NCBI RefSeq assembly: GCF_011305535.1
Contig: NZ_CP049905.1
Span: 3,346,001 to 3,410,000 of the forward strand
Length of the DNA stretch: 64,000 nucleotides
Reading direction: 5' to 3'
Origin: Diaphorobacter sp. HDW4B
GTDB lineage: Bacteria; Pseudomonadota; Gammaproteobacteria; Burkholderiales; Burkholderiaceae_C
The translations under genes and the position numbers were made by a program. Position 1 is the stretch's first letter. Each line of letters opens with the position of its first letter. Positions 1 to 8,352 of the stretch are shown here, piece by piece. The notes under the pieces were generated by a model. The model was not told the DNA's origin, searched no databases, and was given only the letters and a program-made list of their open reading frames with translations.

Positions 1-81
1 GAGCTGCCCGATCTGCGCAACGACATGCAGATGTTCACCGAGATGCTGGTGCGCATCGGCAATCTGCAGCAGATGCAGTGA
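1..81 (+). CDS. C-terminal end of an unidentified protein (partial)
   Basis: An open frame enters from the left edge and stops at TGA 79-81, giving the last 26 residues (ending in NLQQMQ). The residues are Met/Gln/Asp-rich and look helical. That is too little to name a family. It is followed by a clear terminator hairpin, which supports it being the true end of a rightward gene. Confidence 0.6.
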   Translation, partial: ELPDLRNDMQMFTEMLVRIGNLQQMQ

Positions 82-102
82 GCGTTGATTTGATCTGACG
101 AG

Positions 103-138
103 AAACGGCCCGCGCGGCAAGCACTGCGCGGGCCGTTT
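103..138. terminator. Bidirectional rho-independent terminator
   Basis: A 13-bp perfect inverted repeat (AAACGGCCCGCGC / GCGCGGGCCGTTT) with a 10-nt loop sits between the end of the rightward gene at 81 and the end of the leftward TonB receptor at 160. The A-run at the 5' foot and the T-run at the 3' foot let it end transcription from both sides. Confidence 0.85.
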
Positions 139-159
139 GCGTTATGTGATGCCGAGCCT

Positions 160-2301
160 TCAGAACTCGACGCTGGCCGAAATCCAGAGCCTGCGGCCTT
201 CCTGCATGTTGTTGTACAGGTTGGTATAGGTCTTGGTTCCGGTCGCGTTGTTGTAGCTTGCGTAGCGCAGGAAGTCCTTGTCGAACAGGTTGTAGATGGC
301 TGCGTTGATGCTGACCTGCTTGTTCACGCGGTAGCTGCCGCCGATGTGGAACTGCGTGTAGGCGCGGTAGTCGCCGACGGCGGCGCGGGCCACGGCATCG
401 TCGCGATGACGGTCACTGCGGTATTCGGCGCGGGCCCAGGTGCTGAGCTGCGGCGAGACCTTCCAGTCGAGCTTGGCGTTGAGCATGTGCTTGGGCGTGT
501 TGTAGAGCGGGTTGCCTGCGCTGGCGCCGCTTTTTTGCACGCTGCGCGTGAACGTGTAGTTGGTCGATGCGCTGATGGCGGTGGTGATCGGGAAGCGGCC
601 GCTCAGCTCGAAGCCTTTGGTTTCGGCGCGGTCCACGTTGACGGTCTGGCCGTAGGTGTCCACCGAGGGCCAGTTGCCGTAGTCCACGCAGCCGGGGCGG
701 TTGGGTTGCGCGGACCAACTGCAGTTGAGCAGCCCCGGGCCATCGGCGATCTTGTCCTTGAACTTGTTGAGGAACAGCGTGCCGCCGAAGGTGGAGCCGC
801 GTTGGTTGTCGTAGTTGGTGCCGAGCTCGAACGAGGTGCTGGTCTCGGGCTTGAGCGTGGGGGTGCCGATGGTCGGGCGCGTGCCCTGGCCGGTGAAGCC
901 GGTGATGCCGTTGGCGAGTTGGTCCAGACGCGGCGTCTTGAAGCCCTTGCTCACGCCGCCTTTGACGATCCATTGCTCGGTGGCGTTCCAGACCGCATAG
1001 GCGCGCGGGCTGAAGTTGCCGCCGAAGCGGTTGTGGTGGTCGTAGCGCGCGCCGAGTGTCAGCGTGGTGCTGGGCAGGATCTGCCATTCGTCCTCGCCGA
1101 ACAGTGCCCATTGCTTGTGCGTGTAGGGCGCGGGCGCGACGCCGTCGATCATCTTGGCATCCCAGAACTGCGCGCCCACCGATGCGAGGTGGCTGTTGCC
1201 GATGGCGGTGATGTACTTGGCGTCGTAGATGGTGTTGGTCGCATCGAGATGGCGCGCGCTGCCGGGTTGCTTGCCGGGCGTGCCGTTGGGAATGGTGCGG
1301 CCCAGCGTTTCGGTTTCGTTGCGGGTGATGGCGGTTTCGAGTCGGCCACCGCCGAGCTGCGCGTTGTAGGCGAGCACGGCCTGGTCGCGGTTGAAGCGCA
1401 TCTCCGGCATGTAGCCTTGCACGCCCAGAGTGCCGAGCTGGCCCTTGCGGTTGTCGTAGGTCTGGCGCGAGGTGTCCAGATCAAGGTACAGCTCATGGCC
1501 CTTGGAGGGCAGCAGCGTGAGGCGCGTGCCGAGCGTGTGGATGTCCGATTTCACCGGGCTTGGACCACGTGTGCTGATGATGGCGGTGCCGGCATCGCCC
1601 GTGGGTTCCAGCGCCGATGCTTCGCGGTGGAAGGTGCTGGCGCGCACGGTCAGGCCGAGCATGTCTTTCTTGATCGGGCCGCTCAGGTAGACGTTCGCGC
1701 CGTAGTTGTCACCGCGGTCGCTGTCGCCTTGCAGTGTGCCGTTCACGCTGGCCGAGCCGGTCCATTCGTTGCCGACCTTGCGCGTGATGATGTTGATGAC
1801 GCCGCCCATGGCGTCCGAGCCATACAGCGTGGACATCGGACCGCGGATGACTTCGATGCGTTCGATGGCGGAGACGGGCGGCAGAAAACTGGTGGAGGTT
1901 TCGCCAAAGCCGTTGGGCGTGACGTTGCCTGCTGCGTTCTGGCGACGGCCATCGACGAGCACCAGCGTGTAGTCGCTGGGCATGCCGCGAATGCTGATGT
2001 TCATGCCGCCGGTCTTGCCTGCGGTGTCGCCCACGTCCACGCCTTCCACATCGGCGAGGGCTTCGGCCAGGCTGGTCGAGCGCTTGGATTCCAGCTCCTC
2101 GCGCTTGATCACCGTGATGCTGGCGGGTGCCTGCTTGAGTTCCTGCTCGAAGCCCGTGGCCGAGACCACGACTTCGCTCAGTGTGGCGGGCGGAGTCTGT
2201 GCGGATGCGGCGCTGGCGGCGCAGACTGCAGCCAGCGCGAGCGTCAGGGGAAGAGGGCGTGGGCGGGACGAGCAAGCGCCACGCGATGCGCGAGAGGACA
2301 T
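160..2301 (-). CDS. TonB-dependent outer-membrane receptor (ferric siderophore / colicin-receptor type)
   Basis: Predicted 713-residue outer-membrane receptor that would import an iron chelate using TonB energy. A signal peptide (Leu/Ala-rich, ending ASAASAQ) is followed by a TonB-box-like stretch (LSEVVVSA), a plug domain with IERIEVIRGPMSTLYGSDAMGG around residues 145-170, and a long beta-barrel ending in the aromatic residue Phe (SASVEF), as expected for barrel assembly. The frame is open to a GTG at 2310, but the ATG at 2301 has a GGAG eight bases upstream and is preferred. The gene stands alone and faces a Fur-like box about 110 bp upstream, so iron repression is likely. The substrate cannot be told from sequence; the plug resembles the FepA/CirA/BfeA group more than BtuB. 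Confidence 0.85.
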   Translation of the reverse strand: MSSRASRGACSSRPRPLPLTLALAAVCAASAASAQTPPATLSEVVVSATGFEQELKQAPASITVIKREELESKRSTSLAEALADVEGVDVGDTAGKTGGMNISIRGMPSDYTLVLVDGRRQNAAGNVTPNGFGETSTSFLPPVSAIERIEVIRGPMSTLYGSDAMGGVINIITRKVGNEWTGSASVNGTLQGDSDRGDNYGANVYLSGPIKKDMLGLTVRASTFHREASALEPTGDAGTAIISTRGPSPVKSDIHTLGTRLTLLPSKGHELYLDLDTSRQTYDNRKGQLGTLGVQGYMPEMRFNRDQAVLAYNAQLGGGRLETAITRNETETLGRTIPNGTPGKQPGSARHLDATNTIYDAKYITAIGNSHLASVGAQFWDAKMIDGVAPAPYTHKQWALFGEDEWQILPSTTLTLGARYDHHNRFGGNFSPRAYAVWNATEQWIVKGGVSKGFKTPRLDQLANGITGFTGQGTRPTIGTPTLKPETSTSFELGTNYDNQRGSTFGGTLFLNKFKDKIADGPGLLNCSWSAQPNRPGCVDYGNWPSVDTYGQTVNVDRAETKGFELSGRFPITTAISASTNYTFTRSVQKSGASAGNPLYNTPKHMLNAKLDWKVSPQLSTWARAEYRSDRHRDDAVARAAVGDYRAYTQFHIGGSYRVNKQVSINAAIYNLFDKDFLRYASYNNATGTKTYTNLYNNMQEGRRLWISASVEF

Positions 2302-2411
2302 CGAAAACACTCCAGAGAGATGGACAAAGAAACGGTGCAGTCCTGTCGAGCGCTCTGAAAGATGTTGGTTATGCGATGAGGATGCGGACTAGATGGATAC
2401 GCAGTGTATCG

Positions 2412-2432
2412 ACAATAAGAATGATTTGTATT
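2412..2432. promoter_or_regulatory. Fur-box-like operator for the TonB receptor
   Basis: On the minus strand the sequence reads AATACAAATCATTCTTATTGT, resembling the 19-bp Fur consensus (GATAATGATAATCATTATC) with about two thirds of positions matching. It lies about 110 bp upstream of the receptor start. The 2302-2767 gap holds nothing else I can identify apart from this site and the upstream region of the next gene. Confidence 0.55.
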
Positions 2433-2767
2433 CGATGATTTTTGAGATGAAACGTTGACAGAATCCAGTGCAGTGAACTAGTGCGCATGGTGCACGCGCC
2501 TGCCGAATCGCCTTGCAAGCCGCTTGAATGGGCGAAAGTGACTCGTCAATCTGGGTGATTGGTTGCTGCGCAATGAGCGCTCGAAATGCACGCGGATGGC
2601 GTGCAATGCCGCACTGCTTGCGGTGCTATCTGTATCTATATGTTCACATTCCCTGCCTGCTGCCGGAGATTGGCGGCGCGCATGGCTTGTCCCTCTATCG
2701 ACACGACAGGCATGTGATAATTTTCCGAGCCCCTGGCAATCACGCCGGTGCGAACCCATTCCACTCC

Positions 2768-3715
2768 TTGAACAAAACGACAGACCCTCATCACTTTGTG
2801 CAGGCCGATCTGGTGGCCGTGCTGGTCGCCGTCACCGGCGGGCAGCCGCGCATTCTCACCACGCAAGACGGGCGCACCTTGCCTGCGGGGCCGTTCACGG
2901 CAGGGCATAGATCGCTGCAAGCGAGTCTGCGCGAATGGGTGGAAAGCCAGACGCATCATCCGCTGGGTTATGTCGAGCAGCTCTATACCTTTCCCGACCG
3001 CGACCGCTCCGACGCCTTGGGCATGCGCGCCATTTCCATCAGCTATCTGGGGCTCACGCGCGAGGTGGATGATGAAGGCGCTGCGCAGCCCGGCTGGCAT
3101 GACTGGTATCGCTTTTTCCCATGGGAAGACGGTCGCGAAGGCGAGCCTGTGATCGTCAGCAAACTGATCCTGCCGCGCCTGCGCGAATGGGCGCGCAGCG
3201 CGGGCGATGCTGCGCTCAAGAAGCAGCGCACGCAGCGCGTGGCGGTGATGTTCGGGCTGGACGACAACGAGTGGAATGAAGAGCTGGTGCTGCAGCGCTA
3301 CGAGCTGCTGTTCGAAGCCGGTCTGGTGGATGAGTCGCAGCGCTACGGCATCCATTCCCCTTCCGCGCGCGACGACATGTTGCCTGGTGCGAGCATGGGC
3401 CACGACCACCGCCGCATTCTCGCCACCGGCATGGCGCGCCTGCGCGCGAAGATCAAATACCGACCCGTGGTGTTCGAGCTGATGCCGCCCGAATTTTCGC
3501 TGCTGCAGTTGCAGCAGACTGTCGAAGCCTTGGCGGGGCGCGGCCTGCACAAGCAGAATTTCCGTCGGCAGATCGAGCAGCAGGCGCTGGTCGAAGAAAC
3601 CGGGCAGATCGCTGCAGGCACGGCGGGGCGGCCCGCCAAGCTGTTCAGGTTCCGCCGGAATGTGATTCTCGAGCGGGCCATGTCGGGCAACAAATTGCCG
3701 CTGGCGCGCGGTTGA
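2768..3715 (+). CDS. nadQ: NAD biosynthesis regulator, NadQ/NrtR-like (Nudix-like domain + winged helix)
   Basis: A likely transcription factor that senses an NAD-pathway metabolite. The N-terminal ~150 residues look like a Nudix-fold sensor (HFVQADLVAVLVAV, then LPAGPF and YVEQLYTFPDRDR), and the C-terminal third (from about 'YRPVVFELMPPEFSLLQLQQ') is the winged helix of the COG4111 family described as NadQ/NrtR-related. The frame stays open back to 2528, but residues before about 2768 look unlike protein. The TTG at 2768 starts just before the conserved region; a GTG at 2714 is an alternative. Its neighbour 2 kb away is nadC, whose promoter carries two palindromes that are natural operator candidates. 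The family assignment is by recognition; the regulatory link is inference. Confidence 0.7.
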   Translation: MNKTTDPHHFVQADLVAVLVAVTGGQPRILTTQDGRTLPAGPFTAGHRSLQASLREWVESQTHHPLGYVEQLYTFPDRDRSDALGMRAISISYLGLTREVDDEGAAQPGWHDWYRFFPWEDGREGEPVIVSKLILPRLREWARSAGDAALKKQRTQRVAVMFGLDDNEWNEELVLQRYELLFEAGLVDESQRYGIHSPSARDDMLPGASMGHDHRRILATGMARLRAKIKYRPVVFELMPPEFSLLQLQQTVEALAGRGLHKQNFRRQIEQQALVEETGQIAAGTAGRPAKLFRFRRNVILERAMSGNKLPLARG

Positions 3716-3844
3716 TCGACAGCTGGTTCAGCGGCGTTTCGATGCATTGAACGCAATGCAGTGGCTCGGAACTTTCATGAGTCGAGGCTCGCATGAAAGC
3801 AGCTTGACCACCTAAGATCAACGGACGCTTTTCTTCCCACGTCC

Positions 3845-4462
3845 ATGCTCGATCTGCAACTGCTTTCCTTGTTCGCACTGGCCTTCTTCACCGCCGTGCT
3901 GATCCCCGGCCCCAATGTGGCGCTGGCCGTGACGCAGTCGATCAAATATGGCTTGAAACGTGCGATTCCCGGTGCCTGGGGTTTTGGCTTGGCCACAGGC
4001 ATTCATGCCGCCACGGTGTTTGCGGGTGTGGGCGTGTTCATCAACGAGCATCCCATCGTGTTGACTGCCTTGCGTTGGTTTGGCGTGGCCTACATCCTGC
4101 ATCTGGCCTACGGAGCCTTGACGGATCTTGTCGATGAGAATGCGAGCGAGGGCAGAGCAGTCAGTTCGATGCGGATTTTCAGCAGCTCGTTGCTCGCGTC
4201 GCTCACCAGTCCCAAGGGGTGGTTGGTGAGCATTCTGATCTACCCAAGCTTCATCCAGCCGCAACTGCCCTATTGGCCGCAGACCATCGCGGTGATCGCG
4301 GTGGCCGTGCTCATTTCGCTGGCCACTTACGGCGGCTATATGATGGCTGCGGATCGCGCGCAGACCCTGTTTCGCAACCAGCAGCAGCTCCATCGCGTAG
4401 CCGGCTGTCTGTACGTTCTGGTCGCGGTGGGGCTGCTGCTTTCGATCTTCAATGTGATCTGA
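3845..4462 (+). CDS. LysE/RhtB-family amino-acid exporter
   Basis: A 205-residue integral inner-membrane protein with about six hydrophobic segments and the family's N-terminal signature IPGPNVALAVTQSIKYG followed by a Gly-rich second helix. The TSPKGWL motif around residue 120 is also typical of this family. It would export an amino acid or a derivative such as homoserine or threonine; the substrate is unknown. It is convergent with the next gene, and the 12-base gap leaves no room for a shared terminator. Confidence 0.85.
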   Translation: MLDLQLLSLFALAFFTAVLIPGPNVALAVTQSIKYGLKRAIPGAWGFGLATGIHAATVFAGVGVFINEHPIVLTALRWFGVAYILHLAYGALTDLVDENASEGRAVSSMRIFSSSLLASLTSPKGWLVSILIYPSFIQPQLPYWPQTIAVIAVAVLISLATYGGYMMAADRAQTLFRNQQQLHRVAGCLYVLVAVGLLLSIFNVI

Positions 4463-4474
4463 TCGAGGCCGGGC

Positions 4475-4963
4475 TCAGCGGCGTTTGAACGAGCGCACAG
4501 CAGTCACCAGCAAGCCCACGATACCGACCGCTACGCACGTACATTGCAGCGTATCCACCGACACCTTGCCCGCAAACGGATTTCCAGGAACGAACGGCGA
4601 AAACGGCTGCATGTCGAAGTGCATGAAGCTGTCGATGGCGATGTGCGAGTACGCACCCAGCGCCGCGCCGATCAGCACTTGCCGCATCGACAAACCTTGC
4701 CAGTCGAACAGGTTGGGCAAGCGAATGCGGCCCGCCGACCAGCGCAATCCCGCAAACACCGCAGCGATGAACGCGACCACGATGCTTGCGCCCACGTAGG
4801 TGTGGAAGAACGCGTGCACCGGCTCGAAGCCGTAGGTGAAGTGGATGAACGATTCCAGGTCGATGAGCACGTTGGCCGAGAAGAAGGCCAGAAAGCTCAC
4901 ATGACGCGGCGCGCCCGCGTGCAGCGCTGCGCCGGGGCCGAAGTGAAATGGGGTGATGGGCAT
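4475..4963 (-). CDS. Membrane protein of the YdjM/DUF457-like metal-dependent hydrolase group
   Basis: A 162-residue protein with four hydrophobic segments. It begins with MPITPFHFGPGAALHA and contains NVLIDLES and GAYSHIAIDSFMHFD: His and Asp residues inside membrane segments, as in the family annotated as inner-membrane metal-dependent hydrolases (YbcI/YdjM, DUF457/DUF4184-like). No function is established. It ends beside the convergent LysE gene and follows the zinc-ribbon gene at 5368-4985 in the same direction with a ~20-base gap, so the two are probably co-transcribed. Confidence 0.65.
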   Translation of the reverse strand: MPITPFHFGPGAALHAGAPRHVSFLAFFSANVLIDLESFIHFTYGFEPVHAFFHTYVGASIVVAFIAAVFAGLRWSAGRIRLPNLFDWQGLSMRQVLIGAALGAYSHIAIDSFMHFDMQPFSPFVPGNPFAGKVSVDTLQCTCVAVGIVGLLVTAVRSFKRR

Positions 4964-4984
4964 GGCGGCGATGCGGTGCAGTGA

Positions 4985-5368
4985 TCAGCGGTTCTGCTCG
5001 GGGCTGTAGTACAGCGTGGTGCCGCATTGGCCGCAGTGGTGCTCGCGGGTGAAGGAGCCCTGCATCAGGTTCTTGGTGTGGATCTTGGGCGACTTGCATT
5101 GAAAGCAAGTCACGCCGCGTTCGGTCACGTGGGCCGGATGGTCCTTGGCGTACTTCGTGTAGTTGTTGGTGGCGTAGTGCTCGATGCGCTTCTGGATGGA
5201 GTGCGCTTGCCCTAGAAAGCCAATGCTGAAGAGTGGCAGAACCAGCGCGAAGAACCTGTCGTTGCCTTTGAGTTCGAAGAGGCCCGCATATGCGCCTGCC
5301 AAGATCAGCGCGATGCCGATGCACTGCTGAATGCGGACGTTGATCATCTGAGACTTGTAATGCTCCAT
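4985..5368 (-). CDS. Small two-helix membrane protein with a C-terminal zinc ribbon
   Basis: 127 residues: two hydrophobic helices (about residues 12-32 and 40-58), then a soluble tail with two CxxC-type pairs (CFQCK ... CGQC) that would bind one zinc. The open frame extends to 5563, but the ATG at 5368 has AAGGA six bases upstream and the upstream extension is Arg-rich and not protein-like. I do not recognise a named family. The upstream gap to the nadC promoter is short, so its promoter probably lies divergent to nadC. Confidence 0.65.
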   Translation of the reverse strand: MEHYKSQMINVRIQQCIGIALILAGAYAGLFELKGNDRFFALVLPLFSIGFLGQAHSIQKRIEHYATNNYTKYAKDHPAHVTERGVTCFQCKSPKIHTKNLMQGSFTREHHCGQCGTTLYYSPEQNR

Positions 5369-5553
5369 TTTTTCCTTCTTGCGCGTCTGAAATAATTTGT
5401 TGCAATTATCGTTTTGCGACTCCTGTGAGGACGCTCCAAAGTGTTCCGCTTGCCGGAAACGGACTGCGCTGCTGAATGTTTGTCTGGATCGCCGTGCGCG
5501 CACTTCGTAGTTGTCATTTCCGAGGTGCCGAAAGGGGCGGATGGTTTCGCCTC

Positions 5554-5587
5554 TTGACGACACTTATGCTCATGATTAGCATAAGTG
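5554..5587 (+). promoter_or_regulatory. nadC promoter overlapped by a palindromic operator (site 1)
   Basis: TTGACG (5554-5559), 17 bp, TAGCAT (5577-5582) fits a sigma-70 promoter. Laid across it is the palindrome CACTTATGCT-catgatt-AGCATAAGTG (5561-5587), with 10-bp arms matching perfectly. Its core ATGCTCA-TGA-TTAGCAT (5566-5582) has the same 7-3-7 layout as the site at the nadC start codon. Binding here would block RNA polymerase. The NadQ/NrtR-like regulator encoded at 2768-3715 is the obvious candidate protein (inference). Confidence 0.7.
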
Positions 5588-5622
5588 CTCTGCGCATTTG
5601 CGCTCCATTTTTTTGATCACAT

Positions 5623-5639
5623 ATACTCAAAATGAGCAT
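5623..5639. promoter_or_regulatory. Second operator-like palindrome over the nadC start codon (site 2)
   Basis: ATACTCA-AAA-TGAGCAT is a 7-3-7 palindrome with one mismatch. It shares the half-site ATGCTCA / TGAGCAT with site 1, 57 bp upstream. It contains the nadC ATG (5632-5634). Confidence 0.6.
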
Positions 5640-6501
5640 TAAAGAGACTGCCGCCTTGCCCATCCCTTCGCTGCCAGACGTCATGCTGGAACCCTTGGTG
5701 CGCATGGCTTTGTTGGAAGACCTGGGGCGTGCGGGCGATCTGACGACCGACACCATCGTGCCTGCGGATGCGCAGTCGGAGCTGCGTCTGGTGGCGCGCC
5801 AGGACGGGGTGCTGGCGGGTCTGGATCTGGCGCGTCTGGCGTTCACGCTGATGGACCCGCGTCTGCAGTTCGAGGTGAGCTGCGGCGATGGAACCTTGCT
5901 CCAACCGGGCACCGAGATTGCGCGCATTCGCGGCTCGGGCCGCGCGATTCTGAGTGGTGAGCGCGTGGCGCTGAACTATCTGTGCCATTTGAGCGGCGTG
6001 GCCACGGCCACGCATTCGATTGCCGAGGCGATTGCGGGTTACGGTGCGCGCGTGACCTGCACGCGCAAGACCATGCCGGGGCTGCGTGCGCTGCAGAAAT
6101 ACGCGGTGCGCGTGGGCGGCGGCAGCAACCATCGCTTCGGTCTGGATGACGCAGTGCTCATCAAGGACAACCACATTGCGTTGGCCGGTGGCGTGGAAAC
6201 CGCCGTCAAGCGTGCGCGTGCGGGCGTTGGTCACATGGTGAAGATCGAGCTGGAAGTGGACACGCTCGCGCAGCTGGAAACCGCGCTGGCATTGGGCGTG
6301 GACGTGGTGCTGCTCGACAACATGAGCCTCGACGATTTGCGCACGGCCGTGGGCATGTGCAAGGGCCGCGCGATCACCGAAGCGTCGGGCCGCATCACGC
6401 CCGAGACCGCACCCGCCGTGGCGGCCACGGGGGTCGATCAGATCGCGGTGGGCTGGATCACGCACAGCACGCGCGTGCTCGACATCGGGCTCGACGCGTG
6501 A
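5632..6501 (+). CDS. nadC: Nicotinate-nucleotide pyrophosphorylase (quinolinate phosphoribosyltransferase)
   Basis: A 289-residue cytosolic enzyme converting quinolinate plus PRPP to nicotinate mononucleotide, CO2 and PPi in de novo NAD synthesis. Family landmarks are visible in order: EDLGRAGDLTTD near the N-terminus, ERVALNYLCHLSGVAT, CTRKTMPGLRALQKYAVRVGGG (Arg/Lys/His substrate contacts), HRFGLDDAVLIKDNH, VDVVLLDNM and EASGRI near the end. Length is normal. No good ribosome-binding site precedes the ATG; instead an operator palindrome covers it. nadA and nadB are not in the window. Confidence 0.96.
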   Translation: MSIKETAALPIPSLPDVMLEPLVRMALLEDLGRAGDLTTDTIVPADAQSELRLVARQDGVLAGLDLARLAFTLMDPRLQFEVSCGDGTLLQPGTEIARIRGSGRAILSGERVALNYLCHLSGVATATHSIAEAIAGYGARVTCTRKTMPGLRALQKYAVRVGGGSNHRFGLDDAVLIKDNHIALAGGVETAVKRARAGVGHMVKIELEVDTLAQLETALALGVDVVLLDNMSLDDLRTAVGMCKGRAITEASGRITPETAPAVAATGVDQIAVGWITHSTRVLDIGLDA

Positions 6502-6548
6502 GCTGCTGAGTCATTCGAAAGTGTGTAGTTGAGAAGGAGGAGGTCGCC

Positions 6549-7541
6549 ATGTTGAACCGGCGTTTCTCGTGGATGGTGCTGGCGCTGATTGCCGCCGTGC
6601 TGGTCGCTGGCGTCTGGCTGTCGCGTACCGGCAAGGCGGCGGTGCGTTTCGACAGGCCGATCACCATCGTCGTGACCTTTCCTGCGGGCGGTGGCACGGA
6701 CCTGCTGGCACGCCGCCTGGGTGCGGCCCTGCAGGAGCGACTTGGGCAGACCGTGGTGGTGGAAAACCGGCCCGGAGCCAGCGGCAACATCGGCGCGCGC
6801 TATGTGGCCGATGCGGTGGCGGATGGTTCCACGTTGCTGATGGTGAACAGTTCTTTCGCCATCAATCCGGGCGTGTACCAGCATCTTGATTTCGATCCGC
6901 GCAAGGATTTCCGTGCGGTGGTGAATGCGGGCACGATCGCGTCAGTGCTGGTGGTGCCGCAGGCCAGCAGCTACCAGTCGCTTGCGGCGTTGCTGGCCGA
7001 TCTCAAGGGGCAGGCGCATGCGCCGTTGCCGTTCGCATCGTGCGGCAATGGAACGCCTCAGCATTTGGCGGGCGAGATGCTGGCGCGTGCCGTGCACGTG
7101 GCGCTGCAGCATGTGCCGTACAAGGGCTGCGGTCCGGCGATCACCGATGTGGCAGCGGGACAGGTGCCGCTTGGCATGGTCACGGCCAGCAGTGCGGCTC
7201 AGATGATCGAAGCGGGGCGCGTGCGCGCGATTGCCGTCACCTCGGCCCAGCGCTTGCCGCAGATGCCCGATGTACCGACTGTTGCGGAGCAAGGTGCGCC
7301 GGGCTTTGAAGCACAGCAGTGGCATGGCTTGCTGGCACCTGCGGCGACGCCGGACGCGGTGGTCGAGCATCTGCACGAGGTGCTGATGAGCATCCTCGAC
7401 GAACCCGCCACGCAGCAGGCGCTCAAGGCCCAGGGCTATGTGCCGCAGCGGCAGACCACGCAGCAGTTCGGCAAGCTGATCCTCGCCGACATGGACCGCT
7501 ATGCCGAGTTGAGTCACGCGCTGGGATTGCGGGTGGATTGA
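6549..7541 (+). CDS. Bug-family tripartite-tricarboxylate-type periplasmic solute receptor
   Basis: 330 residues with a hydrophobic N-terminal signal/anchor (residues 8-24), then the two-lobed Bug fold: ITIVVTFPAGGGTDLLARRLG, a VVENRPGASGNIGA loop, VPYKGCGPAITDVAAGQVPLGM, and a C-terminal FGKLILADMDRY. These receptors bind small carboxylates or other organic acids and are greatly expanded in Burkholderiales. A strong AGGAGG lies just upstream of the ATG. No TctAB membrane genes are adjacent, so it is an orphan receptor of unknown ligand. Confidence 0.9.
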   Translation: MLNRRFSWMVLALIAAVLVAGVWLSRTGKAAVRFDRPITIVVTFPAGGGTDLLARRLGAALQERLGQTVVVENRPGASGNIGARYVADAVADGSTLLMVNSSFAINPGVYQHLDFDPRKDFRAVVNAGTIASVLVVPQASSYQSLAALLADLKGQAHAPLPFASCGNGTPQHLAGEMLARAVHVALQHVPYKGCGPAITDVAAGQVPLGMVTASSAAQMIEAGRVRAIAVTSAQRLPQMPDVPTVAEQGAPGFEAQQWHGLLAPAATPDAVVEHLHEVLMSILDEPATQQALKAQGYVPQRQTTQQFGKLILADMDRYAELSHALGLRVD

Positions 7542-7605
7542 GCTTCACGGCGGTGTCACCGCAAATGGAGATAATGCCTCGCCATGGAAAACAGGATGGG
7601 CAGGC

Positions 7606-8343
7606 ATGAAGTCGGTGACCGGATGGAAATGGATGGGCAAGGCGATACAGGCCAGCGTGCTGGCTGCGCCGTGCGCGCTTGGCGTGACCGCTGCTTATGC
7701 CGCACGCCCGATGATCACCGACGACGCGCGCGTGGTCGATCCCAAGGCCTGCCAAGTCGAGAGCTGGGCGCGGCGCAACCAGAACGGCACGAACGAGTTC
7801 TGGGCGCAGCCCGCGTGCAATTTCACCGGCAATCTGGAAGTGACCGTGGGCGGTGCCCTCACGCGTGAGAACAATGGTGGACCGACCCACCACTCCGCGC
7901 AGGTGCTGCAGGGCAAGACGCTGTTCAAGCCGCTCGAAGCCAATGGTTGGGGTTACGGCCTGGCCGTGGGCACGGTGCGCGATCCGCGCTCGGGCAGCGG
8001 CGGCGGTCGCAGTTGGTACAGCTATGTGCCTACGAGTTTTTCGTTTGCGGATGACCGCTTTGTGCTGCACACCAATCTGGGTTGGCAACGTGATCAGGGC
8101 ACACGCAGAAACCATGTGACCTGGGGGCTGGGCAGCGAAACGCAGCTCACCGAGCGCGCGTATCTGATCGCCGAGACCTTCGGCGCGGGCGACGGCAAGC
8201 CGCATTACCAGATGGGCGTGCGCTACTGGATCATTCCGAATCGTGTGCAGGTCGACACGACCTATGGCAACCGCTTTGGCGGCGGGGGCGAGCGCTGGAT
8301 TTCGGTGGGGCTTCGATTGCTGTCTCCAGCTTTCCTGCCCTGA
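7606..8343 (+). CDS. Exported protein, probable outer-membrane beta-barrel (unknown function)
   Basis: 245 residues with a signal peptide (cleavage after AAYA) and a mature part starting ARPMITDDARVVDPKACQVESW. Alternating hydrophobic/polar strands with many Trp, Tyr and Gly residues suggest a small barrel similar to the proteins sometimes annotated as 'phenol degradation MetA-like' or 'transporter'. No catalytic motif is seen. It is convergent with the YqaA-like gene at 8883-8353. Confidence 0.6.
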   Translation: MKSVTGWKWMGKAIQASVLAAPCALGVTAAYAARPMITDDARVVDPKACQVESWARRNQNGTNEFWAQPACNFTGNLEVTVGGALTRENNGGPTHHSAQVLQGKTLFKPLEANGWGYGLAVGTVRDPRSGSGGGRSWYSYVPTSFSFADDRFVLHTNLGWQRDQGTRRNHVTWGLGSETQLTERAYLIAETFGAGDGKPHYQMGVRYWIIPNRVQVDTTYGNRFGGGGERWISVGLRLLSPAFLP

Positions 8344-8352
8344 AAAAATGCC

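Noticed and set aside
346-2358. A 670-codon rightward frame opposite the first TonB receptor
   Set aside because: Its Val/Gly/Ala/Arg-rich, low-complexity translation is a shadow of the receptor, which has a signal peptide, plug and barrel end.
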